A stretch of 64,000 bases of DNA from Nymphaea colorata (lineage: Eukaryota; Streptophyta; Magnoliopsida; Nymphaeales; Nymphaeaceae): assembly GCF_008831285.2 (NCBI RefSeq), contig NC_045144.1, forward strand, positions 3,466,268 through 3,530,267, given 5' to 3'. The notes beneath the pieces were generated by a model that was given only the letters and a program-made list of their open reading frames with translations, did no database searches and was not told where the DNA came from. Positions 56,598 to 64,000 of this stretch are shown piece by piece. Made by a program: the position numbers and the translations under genes. Numbering within the stretch: position 1 is the first letter of the stretch; each line of letters starts with the position of its first letter.

Positions 56598-58094
56598 TTT
56601 GTATCCCAAAACTGATTTAGTTTTTAAAGAACTTCAAAAGAAAATGAGATTTTGTTTTCAAGAGAGAGAAAAGAATTCACCCATCAATACGAAGATCAGC
56701 CATTTCCAACACCTTTCTTGAGGTTAACCCAACCAAGAACTAGTCATTTCCTTGGCATATTCCAATACTTTAAAGTGTTATCCTAAGACCCTATAAGCAT
56801 GTATGTCAAGTAAAGCAATTTTTTCAAAAGATTGATAGAGGTTTTGAAGATGCTTAAATATGGTTTAGTTTAAAATATAGTGACCTCAGGTTTATTAATA
56901 CAGAGTTATGTTTGAAGATAGTTTTGAAAATCAAAGTTTACAACTTATTAGGGGAAATGATGGAAAAACGTATTTGTAAATTGCTTGTTTTGTAAAACGT
57001 GAGTTTAACTTGTTATGCTTTGTAAAAGCAAGCTTTTTAAGTTTTTTTTGAAAAATAAGATTGTGAATTAGATAAATAATGACCATAGTTCAGCTCATCA
57101 TAAGGACAAAAGGAAGGGACTTTGCAATACTGCAAAAAATTTGAAAAGAGTTTGATTTGAAGATCTAGCTCTTGAAAAGAGAGAGAATTATCATAATTTG
57201 AGAAAGTGTTTCCTTTGAATTCTAAAAAAGCATTAAGATTTTACCCTATTCCAATTTTTACCTCGATAAAGTATAATCACGCTTCTTTAGGATTCAATGG
57301 AAAGCACACCCATCATTCCATTCTTTTTTGTGATATGTGGCTGTGTGCATCTGCGTATCTATATGAAATTGATAGAAACTGTTCAAAGAAAAGCATTAAT
57401 ATGAATGGTAGCAAACTTGATTTCACCTATATCCAGGAATAAACTCTCATCTAGTAAATCACTAGAGGGTTTGTTTTATAAATATAGGTTGGCCATGAAG
57501 AGACTAGGAAGAAATGAAGGACTGGAAAATGGTGGAGACTAGATTTATGATTTGAAAAATAAAAAATGACATGCTCAGTGAAAATTATTATGTACATCAA
57601 GCATATTTAGGTGTTTATTGGGTTGGATATGTCCCAACTTCAAAAATAATAAAACATCCCTCTAACTCCTCACCATCATAAAATACATCCACAAATCATC
57701 AAGCCATCAAGGTAGAGAGAATGAAATGGACAATGTGTGAGAGAGAGAAAGTAAGAAACAAAGAAAAATAGAGAGGGACAAAAATAAATAATTAAAATAA
57801 AGATAAACTGAGATTAATCAAATAAAAAGGGAAAGAGAGGTAGTAACAATAAAGAGAGATTATAAAAGGGAGAAATTAATAAAATAAAGAGAGATTATAA
57901 AAGAGAGGGAGATATTAACAAAAGAGATATTAATAAAATAAAATGAGAGAGAAATTAACAAAAGAGAGATTTCAAGAGAATGAGTAATGAAAGAAAAAGA
58001 GAAAGAGGGAAGTAAAAAGAGAAAGAGGAGTTAAAATGAGAGAAGCAGAGGTTAAAATAAAAGAAGAATTTGAAAATGAGTGGGAGAGTAATGT

Positions 58095-58128
<34 letters not shown>

Positions 58129-59010
58129 AAAAGAGGAGAGATCAAGAAGATAAATGAAATTATGAGAAGAGTGATTTAAAAGAGAGTCAGAGAATGAAAT
58201 ACATTTTAAAATATAGAAAAACAATTTAAAAAGAGAGAAAAAGAGATAGGTGAAAATAAAGAGAGAAACATAGAAAGAGGGACAGGAAAAATAGAAAAAT
58301 AGAGAAATAAATACAAAAAGAAGCAAGTGCATTGGTCATGCTTTTAGAGCTTTAAGAAAGATGCTTACCTCCGAAAGGGTCCCTAGACCTTCATTAGCTT
58401 GGTATAAAGTAAAGAGGCAGAAGTTCAAATATAAGATAGAAACGTTAAAAATTAGAGAAAAATAGTTGAAAAAAAAACAAGTTAAAAAAAATGAAAAGAC
58501 AAGTTAAAAAGATAAAAAGATAGGTTAAAAAAGAATGGAAAAAATTAATAAAAAATAAATATGAGGAGAATACTTGCTATGAATAGACGAGATAAGAGAA
58601 ATATAAAAGAAAAGAGATTTACATACCTGAAAAGAATAGATTAAACGAGAGGTGATACCTTGGCCTTCCAGGTAAAAGGGGAATCTTTGATGGTGGCTTC
58701 AATGGATTAGAGATGAGTTCCTCAAGTCCTCATCATGCTCTTCCAAGGTCTCCTTATGTTAGAAATGGTGGCTTGAAGTTGATAAAAATAAAGACAAGAG
58801 AAAGAGAGAAAGAGATAGGAGGAGAAGAGAGAGTGCTCAAAAGTTTTTCGATGTGTTAGAAGATATAAATGAATGGGTATTTATAGAGGAAAGGGGATTA
58901 AGGGTATTATGGTAATTTAAAAGTACAATTAGTCATTATTTGTTTAAAACACGTTTAATTACACAAAAAGGTCAAATATGTCAAAAAATAGGTTGACCAA
59001 TGATTTGACC
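56598..59010. repeat. Direct repeat copy 2, split by about 1.5 kb of other DNA
   Basis: The first part (56598-56872) follows copy 1 from GTATCCCAAAACTGATTTAG to TTGATAGAGGTTTTGAAGATGC. The match resumes at 58360 with GGTCCCTAGACC and runs to about 59010. The intervening 56873-58359 is absent from copy 1. Confidence 0.68.
57714..58330. repeat. Purine-biased tract of about 600 bp with an (AG)n core
   Basis: Almost all bases on the plus strand are A or G, broken by scattered T. Motifs such as AGAGAGATTATAAAAG(G/A)G and AGAGATATTAAnAAAA recur. A pure (AG)n run lies at about 58098-58123. The long opposite-strand frame (57955-58332) is low-complexity Phe/Ser/Leu and not a gene. Confidence 0.75.
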
Positions 59011-59028
59011 GTGCTGACCATGAATCAC

Positions 59029-60050
59029 TAAGCCTGGGCACCGGGCTGGGCCACTGCCGGGTACCCGGTACCCGGCCCGACTCGGGCCCGGTTTTATCGG
59101 GCCCGGCCCGAACGGATACTTAACGGGTCAGGCCCGAGCTTGATCCAACGTTCGTCGACGGCCCGACAAGCCCGTAACTTAAAAAAGACTTCTTTTTTTG
59201 CCCCTTTATTTATGTTAGGTTTTCCGATTTCCACTTCGTTGGAATGTGTTTTTCATATTTTCCTTTCATTCTTCTCCCCCATAGCCAATGCCATGACCTC
59301 GGCGACTGCCGTTGAACACCTTCTCCAGTCCTCCCTGTTGGCCATCACCCACGGCTCTACGACTGCCGTCATCCCCACGCCATCACCACCATCACCCTGT
59401 TCTTTCCTTCCCTCTTTCTCTCACTCACATGGTATTGGGCCGCCACATGTTTTCTATTCTTAAGCTCTCATGGGGGACGGCTGATGACGAGTGCTTCATT
59501 TGACTTTCTCCTCTATCTCCCAACATTCTAGCAACAAGAAAACCGGAAAAGAAACAAGAAAAGAAAAACAACAAAGAGTTGGGGAGAGGGTCCGTCTCTC
59601 TTCCTTTTGATTTCTATCAAACTACAGCAGAATGGCAGTGAGTCTCACTCTTTTTCTTGCCTGTCTTGCACAACAACCTCGCAGAATCGCATTCCAAAGA
59701 TTGAAGAGGGAACATATGACAACGAGAATGGAGCGTTCCCTTCCAAAAGACGATGAAAAGTAGGAGAGGAAAAAACAACTGAAAAAAGAGGGGAAAGCTT
59801 GAAAACTGAAAAGTAGAGCGAGACCCTGCTGCAGCCTGCAGGAGGCCAAGCCTAGGCGGATGATTGGGCCTGGCCGCGCCGGGGCCTCGAGCACAATCTC
59901 AAGCCCGAGGCCCGATACTTCATCAGCCCGGCCCGGTTATGAATGGGCCGGGCCGGGCCTCGGGCACAATCTCAAGCGCGAGGCCCGATACTTCATCGGC
60001 TCGGCCCGGTTATAAGCGGGCCGGGTCTCGGGCACAATCTCAAGTTTAAT
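59029..60050. mobile_element. GC-rich hAT-like element, right end not found
   Basis: Begins TAAGCCTGGGCACCGGGC with GGGTACCCGG-type subterminal runs, like the element at 60549. Interior 59200-59850 is unrecognised. At 59877-60043 a unit of about 73 bp (CTCGnGCACAATCTCAAGC, CGAGGCCCGATACTTCATC, CGGCCCGGTTAT) is repeated in tandem, two full copies and a part. No matching inverted end or target duplication of TGAATCAC was found, so it is probably truncated. Confidence 0.5.
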
Positions 60051-60548
60051 GAGCGACGTGTATTAGTGAGAGCAGGCCCTAGCCCGCTTCCTAACCTCAT
60101 CATGCTGAACCAGTGAGGTTAACGTACTAAGTCAGGCTCATGCCAAGATACTGGGAGCCAACGAAATATTCCAACCACGGGGTTAAGTTTAAAATATTGC
60201 ACCAGAGGGACAACACAACTTGATAACAGTAATTCAGGAAACTAAGTTGCATGTTAGGCCAAATTCCTTCCATCTATACATATAGGCACACAAAAAAAAG
60301 GTTCCAGAGGATCACCAAACTCTTTTGGCCACATGAACTTATTAATTCCCAAGGAATAATTTACTAAGGAATAATTTACTCAAAGTGTTAAAAGTATAAC
60401 TGAAATATAGATTTTAAAAAAGTTTTGTGCGTAAATCGGCCAAGTTCTTTAAATGTTGAATAAAAATTCGTATTTATAAAACCTGACCTATTTATTAGAT
60501 TTCCGTACTTTTATTCCCAATAATCCAGATTTTTTTAAGTGCATCCAT

Positions 60549-61520
60549 TAAGTCTGGGCAACGCTGCTGGGTATCCGCTACCCGACCGGACTCGGGCCCT
60601 AAAAAATTGCTTAACGGACTCATCTTATTGGGTTCGGCCTGACCCGATACTTAACGGGTCGGGCTCGGACTTGAGAACGTGATTGTCGAGGGCCCGAGAA
60701 GCCCGACAGTAACTTTAAAAAAATTATTCAGAAAAATTAACCTAGGGTGGAACCTTTGTTTCATACTTTCATTCTGACCATCGTTTGAGCCAAGCCCGGT
60801 GGAGGAGAAGGACCGTGAGAAGGAAAACGACGGTTTGAATGAAAGTGAGCAATCATCACAAAGTTGCAAGTAAGCTTAGCAGATTCTTTCTTGAGGCTCG
60901 ATGGTTGCTTTGTATAGGATTCTCTCTCTGAATCTGAAAAAACCCTCGCCCAAGCAAGGGTTTTCATGGCACCTGAAACCCTTGCTTGGGCAAGAGTACA
61001 ACGCTTGGGCGAGATGGTTTCACCCTCATAATCGCAGCCTCGCTGGAGCGAGTAACCTTTGCTTCAGCGAGGGTTTGGGTTTCGGAAACCCTGGCCCAAA
61101 CGAGGGTTTTGTTTTCAGAGCGCCCAAGCTACAATCTCTGAAAACGCTCGTTAACCCTCATTCGGAAAAGGTTCACCCTCACTCGGTTTCACAAATGTCT
61201 TTTTTTTTTAGAGAGAGTAGATGAGGCAGATATCCATACTACCATGCTCTGTTTTCCAAACGTCTACAGTAGGAAGCCGGTCGAGCTTGCTAAGCTCAAG
61301 CACGGCCTTTAGCTGACGAGCTGGACTTGAGTTTGAGCCAAGCCCGAGGCCCATCCAAAATAAGCCCGCCCCGCTAATAATTGGGCCAGGCCTTGGCCCA
61401 AGCCCGATTAATAATCTGCCTGGGTTGGCCGGATTATTAATGAGCCGGGCATCTAGCTGGCCCGACGGGCTCAAAATCAAACGTTTTTATCGGGCGAGGC
61501 TGGCCCGATGCTCAGCCTTA
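60549..61520. mobile_element. GC-rich hAT-type element (972 bp) with perfect 8-bp target duplication
   Basis: The duplication GCATCCAT flanks it (60541-60548 and 61521-61528). Ends TAAGTCTGGGCA and complement TAAGGCTGAGCA are imperfect inverted repeats. The empty site is visible in the left arm of the inverted duplication near 29221-29236, which confirms the insertion. A perfect 16-bp hairpin stem GCCCAAGCAAGGGTTT lies at 60948-60963 and 60976-60991. No transposase is encoded. Confidence 0.88.
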
Positions 61521-61732
61521 GCATCCATCGGGCTAGATGTATTATAAACAACTTTAAGTAGTTGGAAGCATTTCATTAGGCCCACCAGAGCGTCAAATGA
61601 GGACGATATAAACGCATGGGGATCTGGAACAACTAAAAAAAACCGCTCAACCGTAGCATGCAGGAGACGAACTAGCTCTCGGAGTATGAAAACGTCGCAT
61701 GGCAATAATGTAGAAAGGTTAGCCAAGGACAA
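61521..61732 (-). CDS. Possible exon of an unrecognised gene (right copy)
   Basis: An open minus-strand frame, CDVFILRELVRLLHATVERF then LVVPDPHAFISSSFDALVGL and MKCFQLLKVVYNTSSPMD, is interrupted by the hAT insertion after SSPMD. The left copy (29050-29285) has the same protein with a stop. The family is not recognised; it could equally be a pseudogene fragment. Confidence 0.3.
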
Positions 61733-62569
61733 TTAATAAGGCACTATTTTTTAAATCGTCAAGGATTCCAATTTCATTAAGATAATGCCAATTTCAAGTT
61801 CTCCAAAATAAGTCATACAACTTTGATTCTAGCATTGAACTTGACTTCCGTAACAATTTTATTGACGTGACCTCAAACCAGTCTGATTGCAAACTTTGAT
61901 TTACAACTCAAAATCGTTCGAACCAAGACAACTAATAGTGGATACAATAATTTGTAAGTCGCAATATCATGACTATAAAACTATTCTAGAGTCTTTTATC
62001 ATGAGGTATTACATTGTTTCTTCAAAATGCCACACTAGGCAGCGCAGTGATATCCCCGAACCATTGTTTCCAACATTCACTTGAGCATTTAACTAGGTGA
62101 TTTTTTTGTAGTCTGATCATGTTTAGATTTGATTATCAAACAGATCAGTAAAGTAAACGACATTATAAAATCCAATATTTAGCAGCACTTTTGTGGTTTA
62201 CCAACTTTGCTTGGACGACATTTTTCCCTCAAATGGTGTACACGAGGGGCGCTGATATTCCAGTCCAGTCTTTCCAACATCCACTACATTTATAGGTGAT
62301 TTTCGTGAAACCTATTCATGGTTCCCCAAGTGAAAGATGGAAAACACGATTGTAATATCAGAATATGATCACTCCAGACCACAGCCTTCATGCTCTTCAA
62401 TGCATCAAACAAGAAACGATCAAATTAATTTTATCAGTCACTGTTTTTACCTTACATTGCATTTCTACGGTTATTTACATAAATTAAAGAAGGTTTACAG
62501 ATTATTGAATAGTTTTCAGAGCTACTTGTATAGAACATGGAGGAAACTGCACCAAAAAATAGGAACTGG

Positions 62570-62675
62570 TTATCTCGATTGATTGTCAGATAACTGTTGC
62601 TTAAGATCCTTTAGAGCATCAACAACTAGTGGATCTAGATTATGTTTAAGAAGTTTCCCTTGGAATGAAGTAGAC
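62570..62675 (-). CDS. Second copy of the YacP-like terminal exon
   Basis: 106 nt, the same length and phase as 28101-28206. It differs at three bases: a silent CCG/CCA, AAC/GAC (Asn to Asp) and TGA/TAA at the stop. It keeps the TTTCTACAG acceptor. Upstream exons, if any, would lie beyond 64000, and the intron is now broken by a copia LTR at 63384. It may be the end of a full tandem-inverted paralogue or an isolated gene fragment. Confidence 0.6.
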
Positions 62676-63383
62676 CTGTAGAAACCACCACAAGAAAAAC
62701 TGGGGAGTCTCCTTCAATGTAAATTCTCTAGATAGAAAACCTTGAATCTTAACTGAAAAAATATATGAGAGGAAAGTGATGAAATTCAAAGTATTACTTC
62801 TACAATATCTGTGGCTTCTTTTATTTTCAACAAGAAAAGCAGTAACAATTTATCAGTCACTCAAGAAACACAAAAATAGGGAAAATACATGTCAGAAGAT
62901 GAGTTAAAGTTCATCTTAGTCAAGATAAGTGATTCAAGGTTCAAAGGATATGGTAAAGTGACAAACACATAGACTAGCTAGAGGGATGTACCATGTTGAC
63001 AAATATTTCTAACTGTTAACCAAATTATGCATGCTGTTCGGAACTACTTGACTCAATTGACACCGGCATCATTAACCAAGACAAGCTAGAAAACACATGG
63101 AGCTGACTTAACAACTTGAAGCACAACAGTTTAACCCATACACATGGAGAGAACTGCCTTTCAATAAGATGGATGGTGTTGGAATGAAAACATGAGGCTT
63201 CACATTGATGTGGTGCATGAGTGAAAGTACATTGACATACATAAGCAAAAAAATTAGGCGTCAGGAAATTTGTGATGAAAGCACCCCACAAAGTGAGGAG
63301 ATGACATAGAATCAGGCAGAAAGCTTGTGGAAGCAACAGGCCTGATAGAAGAAGAGAGGCAGCCTAAGAAGGGACCTCAAGAG

Positions 63384-63804
63384 TGTTAAAATATAAATCC
63401 TTCACCAGCACGTTGAAGAGGAGTCTCTTAGGATTCCACCTCCTTGTAGAATGTGTTAAGATATTTAATGTCCTTGTAACATGTGAAGAGTCTCCAAGGA
63501 TTCTATGTTGTAGTTAATATCCTTGTTATATGTGAAGTCTCTTAGGTTTCTATGATGTAATTAATGTCCTTGGAGCTTGTGAAATCTCCTAGGATTCTAC
63601 GATTGGAGACTCTTAGAATTCTGGAAATGGGATTATAAATAGAGGCCGTGCAAACCATTTTGGCTACGGCTTCTTCTCCTCAGTTTCTTCTTGTTTTCAT
63701 TCTCTCTTTCCCTCTCTCTCTCTCTCCCTCTCTCTCTCTCTATCTCTATCTTCCTGCGTGAGTGCTGTTTTCTGGTTATAGATATTGGTGCTAGATTTCT
63801 ATCA
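63384..63804 (+). repeat. 5' LTR of a Ty1/copia element running off the window
   Basis: TGTTAAAATATAAATCC...AGATTTCTATCA, 421 bp, TG...CA ends. Three imperfect copies of a unit of about 48-52 bp (TCCTTGTnACATGTGAAG...GGATTCTATG.TGTA.TTAAT) lie at about 63465-63605. A TATAAATAG box is at about 63633, followed by (CT)n-rich leader DNA (63701-63748). Confidence 0.85.
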
Positions 63805-64000
63805 TGGTATCAGAGCGCCAGGTTACGTTATCTCTACCAAACGAAATGCCCAAACAGGTCTGATCTGGTTAGAACTCTTTTCTCATCTTGTCTCTATCCT
63901 GAATTTACTTTTTTCTTGCGCAATTCTTGTTCCTTTTTCTTCTTGCTTACCCAAGGACACATCTTGTTATATCGTGTCTTCTTTCCCTCTCATCTTCTAC
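63805..64000 (+). mobile_element. Copia primer-binding site and start of the internal region
   Basis: TGGTATCAGAGC at 63805-63816 follows the LTR without a gap and is the initiator-methionine-tRNA binding site of plant copia elements. The leader continues to the window edge; gag is not yet reached. The intact site and clean LTR end suggest a fairly young insertion. Confidence 0.85.

Larger units (their letters stand above)
60300..63383 (-). repeat. Right arm of the large inverted duplication
   Basis: Reverse complement of 27391-29475, interrupted by the hAT-like insertion at 60549-61520 and ended at 63383 by a copia LTR. It carries the duplicate terminal YacP-like exon with part of the preceding intron and the 3' flank, so it arose by DNA duplication and not by retrocopying. 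Confidence 0.9.

Noticed and set aside
57955-58332. 125-codon Phe/Leu/Ser-rich minus-strand frame that looks membrane-like
   Set aside because: It is the complement of a purine-biased tract; the hydrophobic look is an artefact of TTT/CTC codons.
63805-63816. TGGTATCAGAGC as a possible tRNA gene end
   Set aside because: It directly follows an LTR and is the primer-binding site; no cloverleaf surrounds it.

Overview
The window is nuclear DNA of a flowering plant: AT-rich, short exons with GT/AG introns, Ty1/copia and Ty3/gypsy elements, a plant LINE, hAT and Harbinger-like transposons, and plant-type host genes. The species cannot be told from sequence alone. Two host genes are recognisable. 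Most of the remainder is transposon sequence, much of it inside their introns.

(1) 0-5.4 kb holds relics only: a copia pol remnant split by a hAT-type MITE, a second MITE, and LTR scraps.

(2) 5.48-28.2 kb, + strand: the last five exons of a YacP-like NYN-domain (PIN-fold nuclease-like) gene. The reading frame is kept across all exons, although the introns have grown to about 6, 12 and 3.4 kb. The intron between 6.2 and 12.2 kb carries a hAT-like element that captured a GNAT acetyltransferase fragment, plus two truncated copia pieces. The intron between 12.2 and 24.6 kb carries four nested or abutting copia segments on both strands.

(3) 27.4-29.5 kb is an arm of a large inverted duplication. 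Its partner is at about 60.3-63.4 kb on the opposite strand and carries a second intact copy of the terminal YacP-like exon. The two gene ends therefore face each other tail to tail about 34 kb apart.

(4) 30.4-33.8 kb is a decayed LINE. 35.5-36.5 kb holds a Harbinger-type MITE and a separate foldback hairpin.

(5) 36.98-47.30 kb, - strand: an apparently intact aminoacylase-1 (M20 peptidase) gene of four exons, 443 codons. Its 8.5 kb second intron holds two defective hAT transposons of one family, head to head 35 bp apart. They meet in a dense block of ACGATACG-type palindromes.

(6) 47.5-60.3 kb is gene-poor: a small MITE, a duplicated pyrimidine-rich tract, a Ty3/gypsy pol relic, a pair of long direct repeats, a degenerate TTTGGATC array and a 600 bp purine-biased tract. 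GC-rich hAT-like elements lie at 59.0 and 60.5-61.5 kb.

(7) 63.38 kb to the edge: a copia 5' LTR with an intact primer-binding site, inserted in the right arm of the inverted duplication.
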